A DNA stretch of 55,530 bases from Burkholderiales bacterium (GTDB taxonomy: Bacteria; Pseudomonadota; Gammaproteobacteria; Burkholderiales; Burkholderiaceae_C), in NCBI GenBank assembly GCA_025350145.1, contig JANXYH010000160.1, forward strand, positions 1 through 55,530, written 5' to 3'. The translations under genes were made by a program, and so were the position numbers. Positions 44,456-55,320 of this stretch are shown piece by piece. Below the pieces are notes generated by a model. The model did not search any database. It was not told the origin of the DNA and saw only the letters and a program-made list of their open reading frames with translations. Position 1 is the first letter of the stretch. Every line of letters starts with the position of its first letter.

Positions 44456-45970
44456 CTATTGCAGCGCCGCGCTCAGGTCGCCGACGTTGGCGCGCACCCC
44501 GGGCAGGGGCTCCAGACCCCAGCGCTGGGTGATGAATTTCAGGATCGAGCTGGTGTCGTAGCGGTTGTGGTCGACATGGCCGCGTTTGACGCCCGGGCCG
44601 ATCAGCAGCGTAGGCACCCGCGTGCCGGGGCCGAAGCGGTCGCTCCAGCCCGGGCCTGAGGGCGGCGGCACATGGTCCCAGTAGCCGCCGTTCTCGTCAT
44701 AGGTCAGCACGATCAGCATGTCCTGCCACTGCGGGCTCTGGCGCAGCGTTTGCAGCACCGCCGCCATGTGGCTGTCGCCGGTCTTAACATCGGTGTAAGC
44801 CGGGTGCTGGTTGTCCCGGCCGACCGGCTTGTAGAAGCTCACCGCCGGCAGCGTGCCGGCGGCGGCGTCGCGCAGGAACTGCTCGCCGTCCTTGAGGTGC
44901 CTGGCCCGGTCGGCCGTGCCCGGGGCAAAGCGGGTGAAGTAGTTGAACGGCTGGTGGTGCGGCTGGAACACCAGGCTGCCGGGCACGCCAAAGCTGTAGA
45001 TCACGTTGCGCTTGGCGCCGCTCGGCTGGCGACCGTCGGCCAGCGCCGCGTCCCAGCCACCGGCGTACCAGGCCCAGCCCACGCCCCGGGCGCTGAGCGT
45101 GTCGCCGATCGTGCGGCTGGTCTGCGCGGGCAGCGGCAGGCCCATCTGGGCGTTGCCCGCCGGGTCGGCCAGCTCGGGCGATCCGCTGACAGCCGGCGAC
45201 ACCCCGCTGGGCTGGTACGGCGGCTGGGTGGTGTTGAGCGAATAGCCATCGGGCGAGACCTGGCCGCCACCCTTGCTGACGACCTTGACTGCAGCGACAT
45301 TGGCCGAGGGCGAATCGGCCAGCTTGCTCAACCGGCCGTCGGCGTCCAGCTTGACCTTCATCGCCTCGGGGGCGTTGTCGTGCCGCGGCGCGCAGGCGCA
45401 GACCAGGTACTGGTGGTTGAGGTAGCTGCCACCGTAGGCGCCCATGAAGAACTGGTCGGCCAGGGTGTACTCCTTGGCCCATTGCCAGAGCTGCTGGCTG
45501 GAGCTGTCGTAGTAGCCCATGGTCCAGCCGCCGACGTTGCTCATCGCCGCGAACAGGTTGTTGCGCCCGCCGGCGATCTGCTCGCGGTGGTGCCAGAAGG
45601 CGTGGATGCCGCTGGGCACGATCTCGTCGTGGCGCTTGTTCAGCGGCGCCGCGTCGATGCGGAACGGCGCGTTTGGCAAGCGCGGAAATCGCGCGTCGGG
45701 CTGGCCGTCGGCGCCGAAGACGATCAACTCCTTCAGCGGCTTGCCGTCATGGTCAAGCTGGGTCGTTTGCTCGGCGCTGGCGTTGGCGATGCCGTCGGCG
45801 CCGGGGAACAGTCCGTAGAGGTTGTCGAAGCTGTGGTTCTCGGCGTAGATCACGACCAGGTGCTGGACACGCTGCATCGCTGTGCCCGCCGTCGGTGCAA
45901 CCGCGCAACCGGCGCTGGCCAGCAGGCTGGCGGCGCAGGCCAGGGCAATGGCGGCGGGGCGTTGGCGCAT
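44456..45970 (-). CDS. Secreted phosphoesterase, acid phosphatase/phospholipase C type
   Basis: A 504-aa protein of the alkaline-phosphatase-like phosphoesterase family (AcpA/PLC group). The lipobox-type signal ends LLASAGC (Cys22), so it is probably an outer-membrane or periplasmic lipoprotein. Motifs: VVIYAENHSFDNLYGLFPGA with the catalytic Asn/Asp region, QLDHDGKPLKELIVFG, and ENGGYWDHVPPPSGPGWSDR near the C-terminus with GTRVPTLLIGP. Substrates could be phosphomonoesters or phospholipids. It lies inverted between queA and tgt, which are adjacent in many Burkholderiales. Confidence 0.87.
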   Translation of the reverse strand: MRQRPAAIALACAASLLASAGCAVAPTAGTAMQRVQHLVVIYAENHSFDNLYGLFPGADGIANASAEQTTQLDHDGKPLKELIVFGADGQPDARFPRLPNAPFRIDAAPLNKRHDEIVPSGIHAFWHHREQIAGGRNNLFAAMSNVGGWTMGYYDSSSQQLWQWAKEYTLADQFFMGAYGGSYLNHQYLVCACAPRHDNAPEAMKVKLDADGRLSKLADSPSANVAAVKVVSKGGGQVSPDGYSLNTTQPPYQPSGVSPAVSGSPELADPAGNAQMGLPLPAQTSRTIGDTLSARGVGWAWYAGGWDAALADGRQPSGAKRNVIYSFGVPGSLVFQPHHQPFNYFTRFAPGTADRARHLKDGEQFLRDAAAGTLPAVSFYKPVGRDNQHPAYTDVKTGDSHMAAVLQTLRQSPQWQDMLIVLTYDENGGYWDHVPPPSGPGWSDRFGPGTRVPTLLIGPGVKRGHVDHNRYDTSSILKFITQRWGLEPLPGVRANVGDLSAALQ

Positions 45971-46035
45971 GTCTGGGCTCCGGATCAGGGTGGGCGGCCA
46001 TCCTAGCGGCCCGGTGCCGGCCCGCCCCCGCGTGA

Positions 46036-47744
<1,709 letters not shown>

Positions 47745-47747
47745 ACT

Positions 47748-47799
47748 GTCAAATGCGCGCCAGTTCGGCGCCGAAACGTCAACTGCGCGCCAGTTCAGC
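47748..47799. repeat. Two direct repeats at the rpe 3' end (22 bp, period 30)
   Basis: 47748-47769 and 47778-47799 share 20 of 22 bases around CGCGCCAGTTC. The second copy encodes the C-terminal residues of rpe; the first lies just past its stop. It looks like a small local duplication. Confidence 0.7.
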
Positions 47800-48465
47800 A
47801 CGCATGGCCGCGATCACCGCCGCATAGTCGGGCTGGCCAAAGACGGCGCTGCCGGCGACGAAGGTGTCGGCACCGGCGTCGGCGACGCGGCGGATGTTGT
47901 CGACCTTGATGCCGCCATCGACCTCAAGCCGGATGTCGCGCCCCGAGGCGTCGATCATTCGCCGCAGACGCTCGATCTTGCGCAGCGCCATGTCGATGAA
48001 GCTCTGCCCGCCAAAGCCCGGGTTGACGCTCATCACCAGCACCAGATCGACCTTGTCCAGCACCCACTCCAGCAACTCGATCGGCTGGGCCGGGTTGAAC
48101 ACCAGCCCGGCCTGGCAACCTGCGGCCTTAATCGCCTGCAGGCTGCGGTCGACATGGCCGCTGGCGTCGGGGTGAAAGCTGATCAGGTCGGCGCCGGCCT
48201 CGGCGAAGGCCTGGGCCAGGGCGTCGACCGGCTGAACCATCAGGTGCACGTCGATGGGCACGCGCTGGCCGGCGGCGGTCACGGCATGCTGGCGCAGCGC
48301 CTGGCAGACCATGGGCCCGAAGCTCAGGTTGGGCACGTAATGGTTGTCCATCACGTCGAAATGGATCCAGTCGGCGCCGGCGGCGATGACCGCCTTCAGC
48401 TCCTGCCCCAAGCGGGCGAAATCGGCCGAGAGAATGCTGGGGGCGATGCGGTAGCGGCGGGACAT
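47779..48465 (-). CDS. rpe: Ribulose-phosphate 3-epimerase
   Basis: A 228-aa TIM-barrel enzyme interconverting ribulose-5-phosphate and xylulose-5-phosphate. Motifs: [64 protein letters not shown] and [12 protein letters not shown]. The start at 48465 fits the family. Divergent from apaG, as in many betaproteobacteria. Confidence 0.97.
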   Translation of the reverse strand: MSRRYRIAPSILSADFARLGQELKAVIAAGADWIHFDVMDNHYVPNLSFGPMVCQALRQHAVTAAGQRVPIDVHLMVQPVDALAQAFAEAGADLISFHPDASGHVDRSLQAIKAAGCQAGLVFNPAQPIELLEWVLDKVDLVLVMSVNPGFGGQSFIDMALRKIERLRRMIDASGRDIRLEVDGGIKVDNIRRVADAGADTFVAGSAVFGQPDYAAVIAAMRAELARS

Positions 48466-48561
48466 GGTTGGAAGCTTGGCGCGGCGAAAAGACAGATTGT
48501 CACTGCCGCTGCCGACCTCGCCTGTCGATGGGCCGCAGGCACTGGCTCCTAGAATCGCGCG

Positions 48562-48936
48562 ATGGCGCACCCGCAATTGAGCTGCAAGATCACCGTCCGG
48601 CCGTTGGCCGAGCAGACCGACGCGGCGCAGCAGGTCTACGCCTTCGCCTACACCGTGCAGGTGCGCAACACAGGCGACATCGCCGCGCAGTTGGTCGGCC
48701 GCCACTGGCTGATCACCGACCACCGCGGGGTGGTGCAAGAGGTGCGCGGCTTGGCCGTGGTCGGGCACCAGCCGCTGCTCAAGCCCGGCGAGCAGTTCGA
48801 ATACACCAGTTGGGTGCAGATCGGCACGCCCCAGGGTTCGATGCAGGGCAGCTTCTTCTGCATCACCGACGAGGCCCGCTGGTTCGAGACGGCGGTGCCC
48901 GAGTTCGCGCTGGCGGACAGCGCCGCCCTGCACTGA
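48562..48936 (+). CDS. apaG: ApaG protein
   Basis: A 124-aa FN3-like protein. Signatures: [36 protein letters not shown] and [20 protein letters not shown] followed by GSFFCI. ApaG is implicated in Co2+/Mg2+ homeostasis and pairs with ApaH elsewhere; the biochemical function is not firmly known. It converges with a 43-aa membrane-protein gene 11 bp away. Confidence 0.94.
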   Translation: MAHPQLSCKITVRPLAEQTDAAQQVYAFAYTVQVRNTGDIAAQLVGRHWLITDHRGVVQEVRGLAVVGHQPLLKPGEQFEYTSWVQIGTPQGSMQGSFFCITDEARWFETAVPEFALADSAALH

Positions 48937-48947
48937 GGCCGTGCCGG

Positions 48948-49079
48948 TCAGCGCGGCCCGTCCGGGTCGTCACCAGCGCTGCGGCGCTCGCCGCCCTTGC
49001 GGCCACTGAACATGGTCCACCAGACGATGACCACAAGGATCAGCCCGGCGCCCAGCGCTTCGATCATGATGAGCCACAT
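48948..49079 (-). CDS. 43-aa single-span membrane protein
   Basis: Sequence [20 protein letters not shown] then a basic tail with RKGGERR. One transmembrane helix (about 5-25), N-out/C-in by the positive-inside rule. The start codon ATG (49079-49077) shares the CATG palindrome with the mltA start on the other strand (49078). Similar tiny proteins occur at apaG/mltA loci in Burkholderiales, to my recollection. Function unknown. Confidence 0.65.
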   Translation of the reverse strand: MWLIMIEALGAGLILVVIVWWTMFSGRKGGERRSAGDDPDGPR

Positions 49080-50283
49080 GGCGGCAATTGGCCGGCGCGC
49101 GGCCGGACAGGGTTGGGTTGGCGCAATCAGCGTGGCGATTCTAGGCAGCCTGGTGGCCTGCGCCGTCGCGCCGCCCGCGCCGTCGACCTTGCCTAAGCCC
49201 GTTGAGGCCGAGGCGTCAGCAGCAACTCCGGTACCAGCCTCGCCGCAATCCCAGCGGCCGCGCCAGGAGCCCTCGCCGCACCCCCACGCGCAATGGCTGC
49301 CGGCCAGCTTTGCCGATCTGCCCGGCTGGGACCAGGACAGTGCGCTGGCGCTGTGGCCGGCCCTGCGGCAGAGCTGCGCGCGCCTGCCGGCGGTGTCCAG
49401 CCCGGCCTGGGCGCCGGTCTGCGCCCGCGCATTGGCCAAGCCGCCGGCCGACGACGCCGCTGCCCGCGCCTTCCTGCAGCGCGAGTTGCAGGTTTGGCGC
49501 GTCCAGAGCCTGGACGGCGAACCGCGCGGCCTGGCGACCGGCTATTTCGAGCCCCAAGTGGCCGCCAGCCGCCTGCCCAGGCCCGGTTTCACGGTGCCGC
49601 TGCACCGCCCGCCGGCGGATCTGGGGCAACGCAAGCCCTACTGGACGCGCGAGCAGCAGGACAGCTTGCCGGCGGCCCGCGCCGCGCTGCGTGGCCAGGA
49701 GATTGCCTACGTCGCCAGCCCGCTGGACGCACTGGTGCTGCAAATCCAGGGCTCCGGCCGGTTGCTGGTGGGCGAGCCCGATGGCAGCCAGCGTCTGCTG
49801 CGCCTGGCCTTTGCCGGCCACAACGACCAGCCTTACCGCTCGGTCGGCGAATGGCTGATCGAACAGGGCGAGCTCAAGGCCGGCGGGGCGAACTGGCCGG
49901 CGATCCGCGACTGGGCCGCCCGCGCCAGGCCGGAGCGGGTCAAGGCGATGCTGTGGAGCAATCCCCGCGTCATTTACTTCCGCGAAGAGCCGCTGCCCGA
50001 CGAGAGCATCGGCCCGCGCGGCGCGCAAGGCGTGCCACTGACCGCCGGTCGCTCGGTCGCGGTCGATCCCCTGGCCCTGCCCTACGGCACGCCGCTGTGG
50101 ATCGACACCACCGAGCCACTCTCGGCCTCGCCACTGCGCCGCCTGGTGCTGGCCCAGGACACCGGCAAGGCGATCACCGGCGCGGTGCGGATCGACTATT
50201 TTTGGGGCGCAGGCGAGCAGGCCGAGGCCCAGGCCGGGCGGATGAAGCAGGCGCTGCGGGTCTGGGCGCTGTGGCCGCGTTGA
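49078..50283 (+). CDS. mltA: Membrane-bound lytic murein transglycosylase A
   Basis: A 401-aa outer-membrane lipoprotein that cleaves peptidoglycan glycan strands. Lipobox near LGSLVAC (Cys28). Catalytic-domain motifs: GLATGYFEPQVAASR, an LQIQGSGRLLV stretch, RSVAVDPLALPYGTPLWIDT and LVLAQDTGKAITGAVRIDYFW with the catalytic aspartate in the last. The start at 49078 is chosen to place the lipoprotein signal correctly. The Ala/Pro-rich linker after the lipobox is typical. Confidence 0.95.
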   Translation: MAAIGRRAAGQGWVGAISVAILGSLVACAVAPPAPSTLPKPVEAEASAATPVPASPQSQRPRQEPSPHPHAQWLPASFADLPGWDQDSALALWPALRQSCARLPAVSSPAWAPVCARALAKPPADDAAARAFLQRELQVWRVQSLDGEPRGLATGYFEPQVAASRLPRPGFTVPLHRPPADLGQRKPYWTREQQDSLPAARAALRGQEIAYVASPLDALVLQIQGSGRLLVGEPDGSQRLLRLAFAGHNDQPYRSVGEWLIEQGELKAGGANWPAIRDWAARARPERVKAMLWSNPRVIYFREEPLPDESIGPRGAQGVPLTAGRSVAVDPLALPYGTPLWIDTTEPLSASPLRRLVLAQDTGKAITGAVRIDYFWGAGEQAEAQAGRMKQALRVWALWPR

Positions 50284-50650
50284 AAAAAGCAGCGCGGCCG
50301 TTGCCGGGGGCCACTGCAAATATCTTTGGGGAGGCGGCTGCTACAAGGGCGGCGGTGATGGCTGCAAGGCCACGGGGCGCTTCCTGAGGGCATCACCGAG
50401 CGTCAGGCCGTGGGACGGATCAGCCGAATTCGCAAATTACGGCCGAAGCCATGCGGCGCACCGGCAATCGGTTCGCGTCTGAGGTCAGCGTCGCGTCGGT
50501 AGCCGCCGTGCAGTCAGTGCATCGCCGCTACGGTCGGATGTCCGGGGTTGTTGTTCTTCACTGGCCTTCGATGAGGCCGCGCACCGGGGTCGGGCATTCA
50601 ACCGAGACACGACCTCATTCGCCCCGTCGCACCTCAGATGGTGCGCCGAC
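50284..50650. other. Non-coding stretch after mltA
   Basis: No convincing gene. A short plus-strand frame (50451-50699) has no ribosome binding site and non-protein-like composition. It includes the 15-bp element GCACCGGGGTCGGGC (50581-50595), which recurs at 51421-51435. Confidence 0.5.
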
Positions 50651-50694
50651 TCGGGCCTCTCATGCTCGGGGGCGAGGCTGCGGCATCATGGGTG
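50651..50694. repeat. Left flanking repeat of the toxin-antitoxin cassette
   Basis: 44 bp aligned with 51430-51473 (36 of 44 identical; the last 28 positions differ at one base). Core GGGGGCGAGGCTGC, then GCATCATGGGTG. It lies 62 bp before the toxin start. Confidence 0.75.
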
Positions 50695-50720
50695 GTTAGG
50701 CGGCACCGGGCACCCCCGGC

Positions 50721-50758
50721 TGGACATCCCCGCCATGTATTGCTATCATGCAATATAT
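50721..50758 (+). promoter_or_regulatory. Promoter and operator-like palindrome of the tumE/tumA pair
   Basis: TGGACA (50721-50726), a 17-bp spacer, and TATCAT (50744-50749) preceded by an extended -10 TG (50741-50742). The -10 box is inside the dyad ATGTATTGC-TATCAT-GCAATATAT (50735-50758), 8 of 9 arm positions matching. Transcription would start near 50756, right at the ATG at 50757, implying a leaderless or nearly leaderless mRNA repressed by a protein bound to the dyad. Confidence 0.55.
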
Positions 50759-51041
50759 GAAGGCGACACTCGTCGTGCGGTCAAAGGAAGTCCGCGACGA
50801 CGGATCAATCGCAGAGGTCGTCATTTGGAGTCTGCCTGAGCCACTCCCGCCGAGCCAACACAGCTTCAAGTACAGACTCTTCTACGGCCAGCCCGGAGAA
50901 GACCGCGTGCGATACGACAACGAGCGCGGCAAAGGCGATCATCGCCATGTCAACGGCCAGGAGCTTGCCTACGTCTTCGAGTCGCTCGACAAGCTGCTTG
51001 ACGACTTTGATCGTGACGTTCAAGACTGGAGAGCACCATGA
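50757..51041 (+). CDS. TumE-family toxin (DUF6516-type) of a toxin-antitoxin pair
   Basis: A 94-aa small protein. It has the family pattern DDGSIAEVVIWSLPEPLPPS, FKYRLFYGQPGEDRVRYDNE then RGKGDHRHVNG and a C-terminal LDDFDRDVQDW. TumE-like proteins are reported as toxins paired with an HTH antitoxin. The ATG at 50757 (MKATLVV) fits homologues better than the earlier ATG at 50748, which lies in the predicted -10 box. It overlaps the next gene by 4 bp (ATGA). Base composition is clearly less GC-rich than neighbours, consistent with acquisition. Confidence 0.78.
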   Translation: MKATLVVRSKEVRDDGSIAEVVIWSLPEPLPPSQHSFKYRLFYGQPGEDRVRYDNERGKGDHRHVNGQELAYVFESLDKLLDDFDRDVQDWRAP

Positions 51042-51391
51042 AAGCCATCATTGAGGTTGCCAAGCGTGGTTCCGCCGTCCGCTCCGCCAGGGCACAGCTG
51101 GCCGCGAGCCGCCGCGGCGTCCATCCTGACTTCAAGTTGAGTTTCGAGTCGGCGCGGATGCTCTTCTCTGAACTCACACCTGCTCGAGTGGACCTACTCG
51201 ACACGCTGCGTCGAGTTGGGCCCTGCAGCGTGTATGGGCTTGCCAAGGCAGCCAAGCGCAACTACTCAAATGTTCACGCAGACGTGGCACGCCTTGAGGA
51301 ACTTGGCTTGGTCGAACGGACAGAAGAAGGTCAAGTCTCTGTGCCGTATGAGGCAGTCGAAATCCTGGTCCCTCTGGCACAAGTGGCGTAA
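51038..51391 (+). CDS. HTH antitoxin (TumA-like)
   Basis: A 117-aa DNA-binding protein. A winged helix-turn-helix occupies about residues 45-105: LTPARVDLLDTLRRVGPCSV, YGLAKAAKRNYSNVHADVAR, LEELGLVERTEEGQVSVPYE. The N-terminal 40 residues are basic (KRGSAVRSARAQLAASRRG). It probably neutralises the upstream toxin and represses the shared promoter through the palindrome at 50735-50758. HTH proteins of this kind are often labelled HVO_A0114 family. Antitoxin identity is inferred from coupling and context. Confidence 0.75.
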   Translation: MKAIIEVAKRGSAVRSARAQLAASRRGVHPDFKLSFESARMLFSELTPARVDLLDTLRRVGPCSVYGLAKAAKRNYSNVHADVARLEELGLVERTEEGQVSVPYEAVEILVPLAQVA

Positions 51392-51429
51392 GAGTGCCAG
51401 CCCAGTGGAGGGCCGCTTAGGCACCGGGG

Positions 51430-51473
51430 TCGGGCCTTTATCCTCCGGGGGCGAGGCTGCAGCATCATGGGTG
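51430..51473. repeat. Right flanking repeat of the toxin-antitoxin cassette
   Basis: Partner of 50651-50694 in direct orientation, 38 bp after the antitoxin stop. Here the 15-bp element (51421-51435) runs straight into the repeat, whereas the left copy has 61 extra bases between two TCGGGC hexamers, so the right copy looks like a deleted version. The rest of the gap to 51619 holds no gene. Confidence 0.75.
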
Positions 51474-51619
51474 CCAAGGCCCCGTTGTGCCGCGCAAGGC
51501 CGTGGCCACAACGGGCCGTCGTCCACCGCAGGCGCGGTGTCGGCGGCAAAGCAGTTGCAGACTTCGGCGTCAGGTTTTCCTACACTGCCCACCTCCACCC
51601 CACCCTGGTCAAAGCCACC

Positions 51620-54600
51620 ATGAATGCACCGCTGCCCGAGTCGATCCGCCTGGCGCTGGAGAAGGCCACGCTGGACGACAAGTACACGCTCGAGGCCGGC
51701 CGCGCGTTCATGAGCGGCACCCAGGCGCTGGTGCGCCTGCCGATGTTGCAGCAGCAGCGCGACGCCCTGGCCGGGCTGAACACCGCCGGCTTCATCAGTG
51801 GCTACCGTGGTTCGCCGCTGGGCGGCTATGACCAGTCGCTGTGGGCAGCCAAGAAGCACCTGGCGGCGCGCCACATCATCTTCCAGCCCGGCGTCAACGA
51901 GGAACTGGCGGCCACCGCCCTGTGGGGCACGCAGCAGATCGAGTTCGACCCGCAGAACAAGAAGTTCGACGGCGTTTTCGGCATCTGGTACGGCAAGGGC
52001 CCGGGCGTGGACCGCTGCGGCGATGTGTTCAAGCACGCGACCATGGCCGGCACGGCGCCGCACGGTGGCGTGCTGGCCATCGCCGGCGACGACCATGTGG
52101 CCAAGAGCTCCACCGCCGCCCACCAGAGCGACCATATCTTCAAGGCCTGCGGGCTGCCGGTGTTCTTTCCGGCGTCGGTGCAGGAAATCCTTGACCTGGG
52201 AATCCACGCCTTCGCCCTGAGCCGCTTCTCGGGCGTCTGGGCTGGCATGAAGACGATCCAGGAGATCGTCGAATCCAGCGCCACCGCCATGATCGACCCC
52301 GAGCGGGTGGAGATCCGGATTCCGGAATTCCAGATGCCGGCGGGGGGCTTGCATATCCGCTGGCCGGACGCCGCGCTCGAGCAGGAAGCCCGGCTGTTCG
52401 ATTACAAGTGGTACGCCGCCCTCGCGTATATCCGCGCCAATCGCCTGAACTACAACGCGATCGAAGGACCGAACGACCGTTTCGGCATCATCGCCAGCGG
52501 CAAGGCTTACAACGACACCCGCCAGGCGCTGATCGACCTCGGCCTGGACGACGCGACTTGCCGCCAGATCGGAATCCGTTTGCACAAGGTCGGCGTGGTC
52601 TGGCCGCTGGAAGCGCAGGGCACGCGGGAATTCGCGACCGGGCTGCGCGAGATCCTGGTGGTGGAGGAAAAGCGCCAGGTGATCGAATACCAGGTGAAGG
52701 AAGAGCTCTACAACTGGCGCTCCGATGTGCGTCCCAATGTGGTCGGCAAATTCAACGAGGACGAAGGCGATTTCTCCGGGGGCGAGTGGTCGCGTCCCAA
52801 TCCGTCCAGCCACACCTTGCTGCGCGCCAACGCCGACCTGTCGCCGGCACTGATCGCGCGAGCCGTCGCGCATCGGCTGAAAATGCAGGGGGTTGACGGC
52901 GACATGGTGGCCCGCATCGATGGCCAGCTTGCGATCCTCGAAGCCAAGGAGCGTTCGATGCAGGTGCTGGAGGTCAAGGGCGATCGCCAGCCCTGGTTCT
53001 GCTCCGGCTGCCCGCACAACACGTCGACCGTCGTGCCCGAAGGCTCACGCGCCATGGCCGGCATCGGTTGCCACTTCATGGCGACCTGGATGGACCGCGC
53101 CACGATCGGCTTCACCCAGATGGGTGGCGAAGGCGTGCCCTGGGTCGGCCAGCAGCCCTTCAGCAAGGAAAACCACGTCTTTGCCAATCTCGGCGACGGA
53201 ACCTACTTCCACAGCGGCATCCTGGCGATCCGCCAGTCGATCGCCGCGGGTGTCAACATCACCTACAAGATTCTGTACAACGACGCGGTCGCCATGACGG
53301 GCGGCCAGCAGGTCGGAGAGCGGCCGGAAGGCCACTCGGTGGTGCAGATCGCGCAGAGCATGCGGGCCGAGGGCGCGATGAAAATCACCATCGTCACCGA
53401 CGAGCCCGAAAAGTACGAGGGCGTGCCGAACCTGCCGGCCGGCATCGCAATCCAGCACCGGGACCACCTCGACAAGATCCAGCGCGAGTTCCGGGAAATC
53501 AAGGGCACGACGGTCATCATTTACGACCAGACCTGCGCCACCGAAAAACGCCGCCGGCGCAAGCGCGGCACGATGGTGGACCCGGCCGTGCGGGTGCTGA
53601 TCAACGACCTGGTCTGCGAGGGGTGCGGCGACTGCAGCGTCAAGAGCAATTGCCTGTCGGTGGAGCCGCTGGAGACCGAGTTCGGCCGCAAACGGACGAT
53701 CAACCAGAGCACCTGCAACAAGGACATGAGCTGCCTGAAAGGTTTTTGCCCAAGCTTTGTCACGGTCGAAGGCGGCCAGCTGAAGAAAAAGGCCAAGGAC
53801 AAGGCAGTGTCGCCCTTCACACTTGGCGAACTGCCGCAGCCGCAACTGCCCGCCATCCATGGCGCGTTCGGCATCGTGGTGGCGGGCGTGGGCGGGACGG
53901 GCGTCATCACCATTGGCCAGTTGCTGGGAATGGCCGGGCACATCGAAGGCAAGGGCATCGTCACCCAGGATGCGGCGGGCCTGGCGCAAAAGGGCGGCGC
54001 TACCTGGAGCCACGTGTTGATCGGCGAACGGGCGGAGGACATCCGCACCACCCGTGTCGGCATGGCCGGCGCGGATCTCATCATCGGTTGCGACCCGATC
54101 GTGACCGCCGGCAAGGAAACCGTGCTGCGGATGCGGCGGGGTCGCACCCATGTGGCGTTGAATTCGCACAGCACGCCCACCGCGGCTTTCGTGAAGAACG
54201 GCAACTGGAGCAATCCAGCCGAGGCCTGTGCCGCCGAAATCGTGCACGCGGTCGGGCCGGACGGGGTGTCCGCATTCGATGCGGATGCGGCGTCCACCCG
54301 GTTGATGGGCGACAGTATCTACACCAACCCGATGATGCTGGGCTATGCCTGGCAAAAGGGCTGGATTCCGATCGGTGGCGAATCGATGCTGCGCGCCATT
54401 GAGCTGAACGGCGTGGCCGTGGACAACAACAAGGCAGCTTTTGAATGGGGCCGCCGTGCCGCGCATGACTGGGCTTCGGTGGAAAAATTGCTGTCCGCGG
54501 CTCACGTCATCGATTTCAGGAAGCGCGACACCGTGGAAGGCCTGGTGGCGCGGCGGGTCGAATTCCTGACGGCCTACCAGAACAGGGCCTACGCGGACAG

Positions 54601-55177
54601 CTACCAGGCCTATGTCGACAAGGTCCGCGGTGCCGAGGCCCCGCACGGCAAGACCCTGCTGACGGAAAGCGTGGCCCGCTACCTGTTCAAACTGATGGCC
54701 TACAAGGACGAGTACGAGGTCGCCAGGCTGCACGCCGAAACAGGTTTCCAGGAGAGGGTTTCAGCGCTGTTCGAAGGAGATTTCAGGATCCACTTTCATC
54801 TTGCGCCACCCGCCATCGCCAGGCGCAATGAAAAAGGCGAACTGCAGAAGATGAAGTTCGGACCCGCCATGCTGACCGCGTTCCGGGTGCTGGCCAGGCT
54901 CAAGGGCTTGCGCGGAACACCGCTGGATATCTTCGGCCGCACCGATGAGCGCAGGACTGAGCGTGCCCTGATCGGCCAGTACCGGGACAGCATCGATCAG
55001 GTGCTGGCGTCGCTGGACGCCGGTAACCATGCGCTGGCGGTCGAGATCGCCCGGATTCCCGAGCAGATCAAGGGCTTCGGGCATGTGAAAGACCGCAACC
55101 TGCTCGCGGCGCGGGCCCAGTGGGACCGGTTGATGCGTCAGTGGAGCGATCCCCAGGGGGAGCGTCAGGCGGCCTGA
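51620..55177 (+). CDS. Fused indolepyruvate ferredoxin oxidoreductase
   Basis: An 1185-aa single-chain 2-oxoacid:acceptor oxidoreductase that should oxidatively decarboxylate aryl pyruvates to acyl-CoA with TPP and Fe-S clusters. Order: PFOR N-terminal-like domain (GYRGSPLGGYDQ, PGVNEELAATA) to about 450; TPP domain with FCSGCPHN (about 460-467) and LGDGTYFHSG (about 524); 4Fe-4S region CEGCGDCSVKSNC (about 669) with a following CNKDMSCLKGFCP; gamma domain with GVGGTGVITIGQLLG (about 756) and AGLAQKGGATWSHV; C-terminal extension DUF6537-like. The start at 51620 fits the family; the frame is open upstream. Such fused enzymes are common in Betaproteobacteria. Confidence 0.92.
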   Translation: MNAPLPESIRLALEKATLDDKYTLEAGRAFMSGTQALVRLPMLQQQRDALAGLNTAGFISGYRGSPLGGYDQSLWAAKKHLAARHIIFQPGVNEELAATALWGTQQIEFDPQNKKFDGVFGIWYGKGPGVDRCGDVFKHATMAGTAPHGGVLAIAGDDHVAKSSTAAHQSDHIFKACGLPVFFPASVQEILDLGIHAFALSRFSGVWAGMKTIQEIVESSATAMIDPERVEIRIPEFQMPAGGLHIRWPDAALEQEARLFDYKWYAALAYIRANRLNYNAIEGPNDRFGIIASGKAYNDTRQALIDLGLDDATCRQIGIRLHKVGVVWPLEAQGTREFATGLREILVVEEKRQVIEYQVKEELYNWRSDVRPNVVGKFNEDEGDFSGGEWSRPNPSSHTLLRANADLSPALIARAVAHRLKMQGVDGDMVARIDGQLAILEAKERSMQVLEVKGDRQPWFCSGCPHNTSTVVPEGSRAMAGIGCHFMATWMDRATIGFTQMGGEGVPWVGQQPFSKENHVFANLGDGTYFHSGILAIRQSIAAGVNITYKILYNDAVAMTGGQQVGERPEGHSVVQIAQSMRAEGAMKITIVTDEPEKYEGVPNLPAGIAIQHRDHLDKIQREFREIKGTTVIIYDQTCATEKRRRRKRGTMVDPAVRVLINDLVCEGCGDCSVKSNCLSVEPLETEFGRKRTINQSTCNKDMSCLKGFCPSFVTVEGGQLKKKAKDKAVSPFTLGELPQPQLPAIHGAFGIVVAGVGGTGVITIGQLLGMAGHIEGKGIVTQDAAGLAQKGGATWSHVLIGERAEDIRTTRVGMAGADLIIGCDPIVTAGKETVLRMRRGRTHVALNSHSTPTAAFVKNGNWSNPAEACAAEIVHAVGPDGVSAFDADAASTRLMGDSIYTNPMMLGYAWQKGWIPIGGESMLRAIELNGVAVDNNKAAFEWGRRAAHDWASVEKLLSAAHVIDFRKRDTVEGLVARRVEFLTAYQNRAYADSYQAYVDKVRGAEAPHGKTLLTESVARYLFKLMAYKDEYEVARLHAETGFQERVSALFEGDFRIHFHLAPPAIARRNEKGELQKMKFGPAMLTAFRVLARLKGLRGTPLDIFGRTDERRTERALIGQYRDSIDQVLASLDAGNHALAVEIARIPEQIKGFGHVKDRNLLAARAQWDRLMRQWSDPQGERQAA

Positions 55178-55320
55178 GCCCCTGCCGCACCGCGGCCAGG
55201 CCGGGACTGGTCGAAGCATGCCTTTGGGCGTGCACCTACAATCGTAAGTCCCGCCTCGGGCACGTCTTTGCGTGCCGCTTGTGCGCGGCGCATCCATAAC
55301 GCACCCGTCCTGGAGTTCCC

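Noticed and set aside
50451-50699. Open frame of 82 codons before the toxin gene
   Set aside because: No ribosome binding site, no recognisable protein features, and it runs through the flanking repeat.
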